From: Adiantum capillus-veneris
Taxonomy: Eukaryota > Streptophyta > Polypodiopsida > Polypodiales > Pteridaceae
Direction of reading: 5' to 3'
Assembly: GCA_014529385.2 (NCBI GenBank)
Contig: CM043946.1
Span: forward strand, 15,765,077-15,829,076
DNA length: 64,000 nt
The position numbers were made by a program, and so were the translations under genes. The notes under the pieces are model-generated. The model made no database searches, was not told the origin of the DNA, and was given only the letters and a program-made list of their open reading frames with translations. Positions 1-10,384 of the stretch are shown piece by piece (the stretch's first letter is position 1; each line of letters begins with the position of its first letter).

Positions 1-630
1 GAACTATTCACATCTTGCGAGGAGTTGGATGGAGGGGGACACCCACTTTTGTGGTGGGTCTAAAATACATGGTTTTGTTATGGTCCAATCATCAATAGAT
101 GCCTTCCACATGCTCACCCCTTCCCTCACATTTCTGTATGAACCCAGTTTTAGATCTCCTAGTCTTCCCATGGAAAGCCCAACCACATCTTTATTTGACA
201 CCTCCTTTTTTTGAGGGGATCTATGGTCCCAAATCATTGTTGATCATGGGCCGTTGGATTCATTTGAAGGAATATGAGTTAGGTGGGATTCGACCTCATA
301 GCCTCCCCATCCCAAGGCCATTGCTTTACCACTACTCTATTGCATGCATTTTGATAGCATGGGGAATGGTAGCATTATATCATGTAGTTTTGACCCCCTG
401 CGATCTTAGTTCACACCGATTTATTTTGAGTTTACACACCACAATAGTGTAGTACAGCAGAGCTCACATGTAGTTTAAATGCAAGTTCACAATGAGTTCA
501 CATTCGTCCGAGTCTACACCTGGTTTACGTCAAGTTGATCAACAGTCAACCGTAGATCCCCTCTGAAATTGAGGTGGGCCCCGGCCCCTCACTGATGATC
601 AGGCAGAAGGGGTCTCGCTCTCCAGTTTTC
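1..630. other. Upstream region without recognisable gene
   Basis: No convincing coding region is seen on either strand. Short open frames exist on both strands (for example 4-237 on the minus strand) but show no family motif. The stretch lies directly upstream of the PPR gene and presumably holds its promoter and 5' untranslated region, but I cannot point to a clear TATA box or start site. Confidence 0.4.
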
Positions 631-681
631 TGACAATGGCCCGTTGTTCTGCTGATATCCTTCTGGCGTCGAATCATACAA

Positions 682-760
682 ATGCGAGACAAGTCGAGCG
701 CTATGTTGGCCGCCTCTACGGGACGACATACTGTCAAGGTAAGAGACGCTCTCTCTTTGG

Positions 761-842
<82 letters not shown>

Positions 843-3827
843 CTCTTTTTCTCAATTTTCGTATATCCTGTAAGCGCGGTTTTTTGTCCACAGAGCGGTG
901 GCAAATCCACTGAGAAATGCAGGGAAGAAGCAATGTTCGCTACGCAAGTCAAGCATACACAGGAAGAGCATGATGAGGAGTCAAAAACAAGTAGTTTTTC
1001 TTTCCTGGTCGGACTTAAAGCCTGTGCTCAGAAGAAGGATTTGTACCAAGTGAATAGGATACACACTGAGCTTTGCAATAGTGGGTTACTTCAGAAAGAC
1101 CCATATGTAGGGAGCACATTGGTGAGTGTGTATGCCAAATGTGGTGTCCTAATGAAAGCACGAGAAGTTCTTGATGGGCTTCCTGTCCGGAATGTTATCA
1201 CTTGGAATGCGTTGATTGTAGGATATGCCCAACATGGATGTGGCAAGGAAGCTCTAGGATGTTTTCACCAAATGCGAAGGGAAGGCCTTTCTCCAGATGC
1301 AATCACCTATGCTTGCACCTTGAAGGCGTGTGGCTTTACGCAAGACATTGACATGGGTGAGAGGATTCACGATGAGATCTCTAGTCAGGGGTTGCTGGAA
1401 AAAAGTGTCGTGCTTGGCGGAGCTTTGGTCGATATGTATGCCAAATGTGGTGCCCTTACGAAAGCACAAAAAGTTCTTGATGGGCTTCCTATACGAAATG
1501 TCATCTCTTGGAGTGCGTTGATTGCAGGATATGCCCAACATGACTGTGGCAAGGAAGCTGTGTGCTGTTTTCACCAGATGCGAAGGGAAGGCCTCTCTCC
1601 GAATGCGATCACCTATGCATGCACCTTGAAGGCCTGTGGCCTCACACAAGATGTTGACATGGGTGAGAGAATTCACGATGAGATTGCTATTGAGGGGCTG
1701 TTGGAGAAAGATGTCGTGCTTGGCAGTGCTTTGGTCGATATGTATGCCAAATGTGGTGCCCTTACGAAAGCTCAAAAAGTTCTTGATGAGCTTTCTGTCC
1801 GAAATGTCGTCTCTTGGAGCGCGTTGATTGCAGGATATGCCCAACATGGTTGTGGCAAGGAAGCCCTGAGCTGTTTTCATCTGATGCGAAGGGAAAGCCT
1901 TTTGTCAGATGCAATCACCTATGGTTGTATCTTGAAGGCCTGTGGCTTTACGCAAGACATTGGCATGGGTGAGAGAATTCACAATGAGATTGCTAGTCAG
2001 GGCATGTTGGAGAAAGGTGTTGTCCTTGGTGGTGCTTTGGTCGATATGTATACCAAATGTGGTGCGCTTAGAAAAGCACAAAAAGTTCTTGATGGGCTTC
2101 CTGTCCGAAATGTGGTCTCTTGGAGCACGTTAATTGCAGGATATGCCCATCATGGCTGTAGGAAGGAAGCTCTAGGCTGTTTTAACCAGATGCGAAGGGA
2201 AGGCATTTCTCCGGATGCAGTCACCTATGCTTGCATCTTTAAGGCCTGTGGCCTTACACAAGACCTTCACATGGGTGAGAGGATTCACGATGAGATTGCT
2301 GGCCAGGGGCTGTTGGAGAATCATGTTGTGCTTGGCAACGCTTTGGTCGAGATGTACGCCAGATGTGGTGCCCTCACGAAAGCACGGAAAATTCTTGAGC
2401 GGCATTCTCTCCAGGATGTTGTCTCTTGGAACGTATTGATTGCAGGTTATGCCCAACACGGCTGTGGCAAGGAGGCTCTGGACAGCTTTGGTCAAATGCG
2501 AAGGGAAGGACTTGCTCCAGATGCAATCACCTATGTGTCCATCTTGAAGGCATGTGGCTCTATGCAAGATGTTGACATGGGTGAGAGAATTCACGAAGAG
2601 ATTGCCAGTGAGGGGCTGTTGGAGAAAGGTGTCGTGCTTGGCGGAGCTTTGATTGATATGTACGCCAAATGTGGTGCCCTTATGAAAGCACAAAAAGTTC
2701 TTGATTGGCTTCCTGTTCGAAATGTTGTCTCTTGGAGCGCATTGATTGCAGGATATGCCCAACATGGCTGTGGCAAGGAAGCTGTGTGCTGTTTTCACCG
2801 GATGCAGTGGGAAGGCCTCTCTCCGAATGCAATCACCTATGCTTGCACCTTGAAGGCCTGTGGCCTTATCCAAGACGTTGACATGGGTGAGAGAATTCAC
2901 GATGAGATTGCTAGTCAGGGGCTGTTGGAGAAAGGCGTGGTTATTGGGGGTGCTTTGGTTGATATGTATGCCAAATGTGGTGCCCTTATGAAAGCACGAG
3001 AAGTTCTTGATGGGCTTCCTGTCCGGAATGTCATCACTTGGAATGCATTGATTGCAGGATATGCACAACATGGCTGTGGCAAGGAAGCTCTGGTCTGTTT
3101 TAAGCAGATGCAAAGTGAGGGTTTCTCGCCAGACGAAGTCTCTTGGAGTGCTCTTATAGGAGGATATGCCCAGCAAGGGCTGGCCGAGGAAGCTCTGAAC
3201 TGTTTTTGTTGGATGCAACATGAGGGCACCTCCCCAACTGCAATTACGTTTCTTATTGTGCTCAATGCATGCAGTCGCTCAGGCCTAGTGGACGAGGGCC
3301 AGATGCTTTTTGATAGCATGAGGGAAAAATATGGCATTACACCAGACAAAGAACACTACACTTGCATGGTTGACCTTTACGGACGGGCAAGGCATTTTGA
3401 CAAAGCTATGAGAGTAATCAAGAAGATGCCATCATCTGACTGTCCTCCAGTTTGGTCGGCTCTTCTAGGTGCTTGTCAAAACTGGGGAAATGTGGACCTT
3501 GGAAGATTGGCCTTTGAGAATGTAATACAGTTAGATAAATTTAATGCTGCAGCGTATGTGTTAATGAGTAACATTTACGCAGCTGCTGGCATGCAGGATG
3601 CGGCACAAAACATTGAATGCATGAGAGTTAGGAATGGTGCGTGGAAGCAGCTAGGACATATCTACTGGACTGATGCAAGTGTAAAGGCTCATAGATGTGT
3701 TGTTGGTGATACCGAGCATCTGCAAAGCAGACAAATATATTTGAAGCTACAAGATCTTGAACTTAAAGTGCCCCTAGAAAGGTATTCCCCAAATTTGCAT
3801 TGTGTCTCAAAAACTTGTGTACGTTGA
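682..3827 (+). CDS. PLS-class PPR protein with E/E+-like C-terminus (two exons)
   Basis: Pentatricopeptide repeat protein. PLS-class members are organelle RNA-binding proteins that usually specify C-to-U editing sites or act in RNA processing in plastids or mitochondria. Proposed structure: exon 1 682-738, intron 739-893, exon 2 894-3827, giving about 996 residues. ATG 682 is the first Met after the in-frame stop at 631, and splicing joins it in frame to exon 2. Seven units of 102 residues (about three PPR motifs each) run from 996 to 3137 with hallmark strings such as DMYAKCGAL, NVVSWSALIAGYAQHG and ITYACTLKACG. A further S motif (VSWSALIGGYAQQG) and P/L/S motifs follow, then an E domain (VWSALLGACQNWGNVDLG) and an E+-like tail (VGDTEHLQSRQIYLKLQDL). 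No DYW deaminase domain follows, so any editing role would need a partner in trans. An unspliced frame also opens at 636 but would translate the microsatellite. No clear targeting peptide is visible in the 19-residue exon 1 product. Confidence is high for the family and moderate for the 5' structure. Confidence 0.88.
739..893 (+). other. Predicted PPR intron 1 (155 nt)
   Basis: The donor is CAAG|GTAAGA at 739 and the acceptor is a pyrimidine-rich TTTTTTGTCCACAG ending at 893. Its length is not a multiple of three. Removing it joins the frame opened by ATG 682 to the PPR frame and excises the CT/AC microsatellite. This is inference from splice consensus and frame only. Confidence 0.7.
763..841 (+). 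repeat. Compound (TC)n(AC)n microsatellite
   Basis: About 35 nt of TC dinucleotides run directly into about 43 nt of AC dinucleotides. The tract sits inside the predicted first intron of the PPR gene. Confidence 0.97.
996..3137 (+). repeat. Seven 306-bp tandem units inside the PPR gene
   Basis: Units start at 996, 1302, 1608, 1914, 2220, 2526 and 2832, with an exact 306-bp period and no indels. Each encodes a 102-residue PLS triplet. Units 2 to 7 are very similar at DNA level (long identical runs such as the DMGERIHDEI and YAKCGAL segments), and unit 1 is more diverged. This is higher-order duplication of a three-motif block, probably by unequal exchange. Confidence 0.92.
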
Positions 3828-4389
3828 TTACTTAGTAGGAAATTGTTCAATTCAAATTGCAGACATTCACGGAGTGCAAGTAATACAATAACTGCATCTA
3901 GATGTCGTTGTGCAATCATTAAGGGTGCACTCATGTATTGGGGTTGAGTGTGCTAGGATCGATTAGTCGTCTACACAGGGCACAAAAGCCTTCCATGAGC
4001 TCATCCAAGGCCACTGTGCAATCCTCTTCTCACACCCTAGTGACTTCACAACTGTCTGCACCACAGAACTGGGCTCCATGGCCTCCTATATGCTGGAGTT
4101 CATCATTAACAGTATGTCAAGCTGCTAGCAGTCAGTTGCACGATCTACTTTCACTCCTCCAAAAACTGATTCCAGCATTAGGCATGCGATGGTCTCATTG
4201 TGTCAACACAAGCGTCTTTCTTTCACAGATCTCTCTGGCTACTTAAGGGAATTCCTTCAGCATCTGCACTGCCACCACAGGTTTGGGAACGTGAGCATGC
4301 ACAATCAGAGATCTTGAGAACAATGCAATTGCCCATGCATGTAGGCGAAATCCTACATCGGCAGACCAGGAGCGCAGACCAGGAGCAGT

Positions 4390-4900
4390 ATTGACGGAGA
4401 CCAGGGGCTTTGTGCAACATGTATGCCAATTACAACGTGTATACACAGTGTGGTTGCTTTGAAGAGGCAGGTAATGTCTTCAATAATGACCAATGAGCAG
4501 TTCGAGATGCATTGAAGTAGAGGGATTGCCAGGGGCATAATGTTGTGGTGGGTAAGTCATGAATGCCAACGTGGCACTCTTCCTCAGGCACAAAGAGGCT
4601 GGTTTAATGCAAAGATATTCTGAAAGGGGGAAGACGCTCTACAACAGTGTTTGGGAAAAATCTTATTCTCAACCATACACAATTCCTAAAGCAAGGGCAT
4701 GTGTCCAAACACATCAACCTATTTGTCCATGCTAAAAGGTGTGCTTTGATTGGAGCTATAGACTAAGGAAAGCAAATTCACAACAATGTCCCTACAGGGA
4801 TAATCCCTGAATTTACATTGGGTCTCACAAAAATTCCCCTTGATTCAAAGAAGGTTATCCTTTGTCAAGGATGCAATCGTTTGCAAGTTTTTAAAGGTGA
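4390..4900 (+). pseudogene. Decayed PPR fragment
   Basis: Frame-broken + strand translations resemble PPR blocks. Around 4410-4490 one reads LCNMYANYN then, after a shift, YTQCGCFEEAGNVF, similar to NMYAKCG-type motifs. Around 4680-4800 one reads LKQGHVSKHINLFVHAK and then GAID-stop-GKQIHNNV, like the GERIH/GKQIH helix of PPR motifs. No continuous frame survives. It lies about 600 bp downstream of the intact PPR gene and may be a remnant of a duplicated neighbour. Similarity was judged by eye only. Confidence 0.4.
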
Positions 4901-6333
4901 TTTCCTATCAGCAAGAAAAGCTTTGTTGGTTTCATAGGTGCTTGTTGTGAGGAGGCCCATACCCTTGTGACAAAGGGTCCCCATTGGTGATACCAATGGC
5001 TATGGTGGATAAGCCATAGCCATTCACTAAAAATAATAGGAGAAACTAATTCATACTAATGACTCAATGCAATGGAAGCATAAACTTGATAGAAACACTT
5101 GATTATTGGATGTATACACAAGCTCAATTTATAGCCTTGAGCTAAACATCTTTGCACATACAGTGGGTGACTTCACAGGTTTGGTGTTGATTGTTTGTTG
5201 AAATGCTTAGTGTTGATTGATTCTTGTTGTAATGTTTTGACCTAGCCATAGGTGACATGTTAGAAGTGATGGGGTTAGGCATGGCATACAAAGCATTGGT
5301 GCATATTCTTCTTGCCAATAAGGAAGGCCTTGCCATCATAAAAATGCTAGTGTCTAATCCTCTCACAAATGGTAGCATTAGTGCACACGCTTGGATATAG
5401 ACATACATTGCATGTGAGTGGGTAAAGTCCATATGGTGTACAATGGTGTTAAAAGATACAATTATCTTCATAAAGGTGTAGGAAAGAGTATGCTTTAATG
5501 ATGCTCTCTTTGCTCTTGTGAGGTGCTGTTAGGAAATGTCTTGAAAACTCTAATGCAGAGTTTCTTGGATTGGAACGAGCACCATAAAGGCCTAATGAAA
5601 TTATGCAATGAATTGCTATAACATTTTGTGATGATGCAACACATGCTGGGTGAAGAGAATGAGAAATGGACCATGGAGATTGTTTATTGAGAGGCTAAGA
5701 ATTTGATGGGTCAACAGGCCGCTCCCACAAGGATGGATAGCCACATCCCAATGGTGTGTCTCTAGCTAGACAAGGTCAGGGCTGATGCTATGCAAGAAGC
5801 TAAAATATCGTTGCCTGCACCTTCAAGCAAAGCCACAAAGTGCAAGCTTAACATTATAGAGAAGTCTAAGCCGCCCTTCAGATGTCATCTTTGCTGGCTC
5901 ATATTGAAAGCCATGCTAAGCTTGCTCTTGAAGGGAAACCATTGGACAAAGACCTGGAAGCTAGAAAGTTTCCGAAGCATGCAGAGCAATTCAAACATCA
6001 GGATGTGCATGGATCATGAAACAAAAGCTCAAAGGGAAAGCCACAAGGCTGCAATCAGAAAGCACCAGAAAAGATGTGAAGCCATCGACTAGTTGTGTGG
6101 TTGGAATGCTTGCAAAACTGTCACCCCCTCTTGGCCCTGCCCAAAGGATGTGTAGCCTTGGTTGGATGAGTTCTCCCCACAGTGGGTTCTCAATGGAGGC
6201 AACCCCCTCGTACAATCGGACTACCTCACTCATCCAATGGGCGTGGTCATTCTAGGAGGAATTAACTGCTTCCTTTAGGAGTGTAAACTAGCTTGAGAAA
6301 GGGGAATAGCCAGGAGCACTAGGTGATGTGACT
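4901..6333. other. Stretch without identifiable gene
   Basis: No recognised family. A + strand frame at 5790-6092 (starting MQEAKISLPAPSSKATKCKLNIIEKS) and the text before it from about 5560 look like eroded coding sequence, perhaps a retroelement gag, but no diagnostic motif is present. A minus-strand frame at 5142-5471 has no recognisable domain. Confidence 0.3.
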
Positions 6334-6397
6334 AGACCTACCCAAGGTGTGGCTGAGCGAAGCACTGTCTAGTGGCTCAGCCACAATTGGGTAGGTC
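6334..6397. repeat. Short imperfect foldback (arms ~25 nt)
   Basis: The left arm at 6334-6359 reads AGACCTACCCAA followed by a GTGGCTGAGC-type block. It is answered by GCTCAGCCAC and TTGGGTAGGTCT at 6374-6397. The loop is about 15 nt. It could be a hairpin RNA or the remains of a small foldback element. Confidence 0.6.
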
Positions 6398-6550
6398 TAT
6401 ACTATATAGCAGAATCAATCTTTCATTACTATCGGACTACTTCTACAGGTGAGACCCACAAACCTCCCCTCCAAAATTAAACCCCTACCCATTAATTCAA
6501 GAAGTTTTGGACAAATTCTCACAATAATTCCCACATTGTGACTTACCTCA

Positions 6551-6691
6551 ACATCATGAGCTTTTGCGAGGGAGGCACCACATACCTAGCTAGGTACGAT
6601 TGGGGGTAGGCGACCGTTGGCCCGGTGGTCCCCTACCCCCAATCGTACCTAGCTAGGTATGCGGTGCCTCCCTCACAGAAGCTCATGATGT
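6551..6691. repeat. Long near-perfect hairpin (60-nt arms, 21-nt loop)
   Basis: The arms are 6551-6610 and 6632-6691. Aligning the left arm with the reverse complement of the right arm gives 57 of 60 identical positions by eye. One of the three differences leaves a G-U pair in RNA. The loop 6611-6631 is GC-rich. Each arm also contains the self-complementary decamer CCTAGCTAGG. The size and pairing fit a young hairpin-RNA (miRNA-like or siRNA) locus or a foldback mobile element. No coding sequence overlaps it. Confidence 0.85.
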
Positions 6692-7207
6692 TATGCATTG
6701 TATGAAAAACATTGAAAAAAACTCAGTTTTCCTACATGAGAAAAATTCTAAATCTAGAGCCTTATGCAAAGATAGAGCACATTAATGTAAGATACCACAG
6801 CTTATGAACCTTAGTTATTGAAGCCTTGCCATGGACAATAGTGTTCTGGGACATCGTTGACACAACCTCACACGTATGGCTCTAGAACAATGAGAAAAAT
6901 GCATGCAATAGGTTTGCATGTACTTTGCTCATATGTGTGGAGGCTATGTGCATTGCTGATGTTGTAGAACATGGTGGGCAATCCGCATGATGCTTGGACA
7001 AAGCCCTTTTGGAAACATAGCTTTAATTCCTTACTCCCTGATGCACATCTAAGTCCTTGACATTTTGAACTATAACTAGCATTGCAATGGCAGAGAGACA
7101 ACCTGGAATCCACAGTTACTATGAAGAGCCAAACTGTGTATCAAGCCAACGGAGGCACTCTACTACAGACTAAGTCTCATAGCTTAGATAAGTATGAGAC
7201 TTACAAT
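6692..7207. other. Stretch without identifiable gene
   Basis: Nothing with a recognisable motif is seen on either strand between the hairpin and the LTR that starts at 7208. Confidence 0.3.
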
Positions 7208-7777
7208 TGTGCACGTATGTCACACGTGTCAATGCAAGGAACTTGCCGATACACTATGTGTGAGCCACAAATAGTTCGAAGCACACAACAAGCCTAAACT
7301 AGTAAGCTCAAAGATGGCGATGGTGTGTCACTCACCGCTCTACGCTTGCTGTCGTGGAGGATTCCTCGCCGCGAAGAAGAGGGAGACGTCGCTACGTCGC
7401 GCTCAACCGTCTCGTCGCCGTCGTGCCGCCTCAATGCTCGATCGCACACTCTCTCTCTCTCTCTCTCTCTCGCATACACACACACAAGGAGATGAAGAAG
7501 AAGAAGATGGAGATGGAACAAAAGCACTCTTCAATTGCACAAATGAGAGAATGAGTGAATTTTAGGTTTAGTTGACTTCTATATGAGTTCGCCCCATTCA
7601 CACTTGGACGTCCATGCTTAGCCAACTAATCCCTTGAATGTTCCAGTTAGAGTGTGCCTCTCATCGCCGATCACTCTTACCCTTTTCCTATTGGACCGAC
7701 AAGCCCGGTACCTGACTCTACCCAATAAATAATATATCGTTTGTCGCAGGTGATAGGAATGTGCGTGAGGGTTAACA
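7208..7777 (-). repeat. 3' LTR of the gag-protease element
   Basis: About 570 bp, starting TG and ending CA in + orientation. It is colinear with 15529-16135, including the GATGGCGATGGTGTGTCACT block, a short CT tract (about 7449-7471) followed by an AAGGAGATGAAGAAGAAG block, and the terminal GTGAGGGTTAAC. Confidence 0.85.
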
Positions 7778-7790
7778 TGTCCCCCTTCCT
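7778..7790 (-). other. Polypurine tract
   Basis: On the minus strand this reads AGGAAGGGGGACA immediately before the LTR start TGTTAACC. This is the position expected for the primer of plus-strand DNA synthesis. Confidence 0.75.
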
Positions 7791-9424
7791 GATATAGATT
7801 CCGTCCTCGGAAGCTATTGAGTTGAAGTTCGTTCGTCGAGGTGGAAGAGCTTTTGAGATGAATGTCCTTAGCCTCCTTCAGTCACTACAAAATCAAACAA
7901 CATTGGCACAGTAATTGCATTCTCATATACAATTAAAAATCATATGCAATTGTAGACAGACAAATTGATTGGTAACAAAAATTTAAACCATTTGTCAGCA
8001 ATAAACATTAAATCGCAATATAATCAAACGCATAAACAACTGTAAAAATAAAAAAATAAACAAGTATGCGGTCGCTAATTTAACGATCGAAAGGCACTAA
8101 AGATCGACTTAATACCATGGATAAGCTTCTCAATTTTCTTTGGTCAATTAAGTTGTTTAATCGCGAGAGCCAAGTATTTCATGTTCGAGAGCTGACTAGA
8201 GGCTATACCTAGAAGACCTTGTAGTTAAGCTACGATAAAAGGAATTTCTCATGAAATCATCGCCTGACTGATTACTTTTTCTTTGACCTCCCAAAGTCTT
8301 TTCACAGTGATTCAATTTTGATGTGTGTGCTTATTTTGTATGCCTTGGATTTTTTGCTTTTCAAAGAAAAGCGCACACACTGGGAACCTCTAGGGCTCTA
8401 GTACCATAGGCGATACATGTGAGTGGAGTACCAAATCAAGTTGAGGTTTCTCTTCCAGCTTAAGATTTTACATTATGGAACTTTGATTTTTTGTTTGTTC
8501 GTTTTCAGCATTTTAATTTTGTAACTTTGGGGAGTCATATAACATTGTTACCCTCCCCAGGCTCATCACACTAGTAAACTCCTTTTATAATACTTAAGCT
8601 AAAGTTCAATAGGGACTAAGCCCACTAGAAAGCCCTAGTATATTTCACACAATGGTGCCTAAATCGGATTAAGAACCTAAGTAACCATTGATTATTTGGA
8701 AGGCATTCCCCATGGTACTAAGAGAAGATCTCTAACACGTAGCTTGGTCAAACTAGCTTAGTCGGATTGCTTGAATTTTAAACCTAAACAAGTGATTATG
8801 ACAAAAAATTACATTGAATTTAATGTTTGATACTAAGAAAATGCGTTGAATATTATGCTACCAATCACAATTAAAACAGACAAACATTGGTGCAAAAAGA
8901 TAAGGGACAATGCTAATGGACAAGAAACACCTGTTTGTGTTGATGATCGCACTTGATTTGAAAAGTGGATGAGAGAAAGATTCCATGAAGGTCCAAATTT
9001 TAACAACATCAACACGTTCCTGTACACACGAGGAAACACAAAGAATACCTATAGGAGGCACATCAGTGGGAAGAAAGAAATTTGCTAATCACTAAACTCT
9101 AAAACAGAAACACTCCTATCGTACTAATCTTACCTACCCTCCATCACTCGAGTGATGAGGATCAAAGGTGTTTTATGACATAGGTTTCTGTTTCAGTGTA
9201 CCGAATGTGAATGTATAGGTCTCGATCAATGTTTTGACTTTTATTGTGCATTCTCGTTTGCTAATTACTGCTCTTTCTCTTTATTATTTTTATTTTTTAT
9301 GAGTATAAGGCTTTATATATACATTCCATAAGATTGGTGATTGAGAGGTCAGGGAGGAAGGTTGAGAGGGGAGTAAGTTAATGATGCCTGTCACCAGCAA
9401 ACACTCCCCCCTTCCTTGGGTAGA
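7791..9424. other. Non-coding 3' internal region of the gag-protease element
   Basis: About 1.6 kb with no recognisable domain. This is where the pol domains of an autonomous relative might have been, but none can be detected, even as fragments. Confidence 0.55.
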
Positions 9425-10333
9425 TCATACCATTTGAAATGTGCTCGTCACCCTTTGAAACCAATTGTTCCAGTTGGTAATAGGTGAGGATTTTTGCCAG
9501 TAGTTTTCTATTGCCTTAGGTGCCTCGTCGAGTTGCAAGGGTGGTAAGGTACTCTCCCATGATTTTATTTGCAACATTGTTGTAGGTGGTGAACTTACAA
9601 CGGGAGGTGCAAACTCTTTCTTGCTTGTATGGATATGTACAATGGTAGGTGGAGGTTGTGTCGAAGCTTCTATTTCCGTATAGGAATTACATGAAGAGCA
9701 AGAAGCTTCATTTGACTTCCCTGTTCTTGAGCTAGGTGGAACAAATCGTTCTTTCTTCGGTACCCACACTAGCTCTGGAGCAGGTGTGTAGCATTCCGTA
9801 ATTTTTTCCTTTTTGCGATCTTCAATTTGTTTTGGAGCCACAGGATTGAGCTCACATGGGCCCGGTGGCAAGTAAGAGCACACTTTACGTTTTGGCACCC
9901 AGATTTGATCATTTCCTTTATAGTAGCCTTGGGCTTCCAATAGTTTTTTAGGAATCCAACGCAACGTTTCTTTATATTTCTTGAGGCAAATAGGACGTTT
10001 CTTACAAGGCTTCTTTTTTTTAGCATTAGCTATGGTCGTTAAAGAAACTTTAGGGACCCACTTGTAAGTTTTCTTCGTTATATTAGGATGAGTCTTGTCA
10101 GAAGCTATATGCATTGCTTGTAGCATATTTAAGGGTACGAGCATTACATCCCCCTCACGTGTTACCCAGGTCGTCCCCATGTTTTCCCAAGTGTCTATGG
10201 TTGCTGCTAGGTGGACCCAATCCACATTGTCCGACTCAGTCATCCCAAGTAGTACATCCATATAAGGAGAATCTTCTCCAACATCAGTGTCCGCTTTACA
10301 TGTGTAACAATATTGCAATGGGGCCGAGTGCAC
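9425..10333 (-). pseudogene. W(V/I)PK-repeat region at the end of the gag-protease polyprotein
   Basis: About 302 codons in the same minus-strand frame as the protease and gag upstream, separated only by a stop near 10385. It contains spaced motifs YKWVPKV, RWIPKKL, QIWVPKRK and LVWVPKKER, surrounded by Lys-rich, Pro-rich and Ser-rich sequence with no predicted globular domain. The same motif (VWVPKKL, LWIPKRQ) appears at 40.1-40.6 kb in another gypsy-type element. Function unknown. A basic nucleic-acid-binding tail is one possibility. Confidence 0.6.
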
Positions 10334-10384
10334 TATTGTGTCAGATCTATGATCAATTATAAACCTGTTTCCTAGAGGATGTAC

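Noticed and set aside
636-738. Longer unspliced N-terminus of the PPR protein from ATG 636
   Set aside because: It would translate a TC/AC microsatellite into Ser-Leu and His-Thr repeats. The 739-893 intron with good splice sites gives a cleaner protein from ATG 682.
546-933. Minus-strand frames coding Cys-Val and Glu-Arg repeats
   Set aside because: They are translations of the dinucleotide microsatellite. The same applies to frames at 7294-7625, 15549-15955, 27050-27259 and 39697-40098.
1254-3349. Long minus-strand open frames (208, 349 and 144 codons) opposite the PPR gene
   Set aside because: They repeat with the 306-bp PPR period and are shadows of the strongly biased sense sequence, with no motif of their own.
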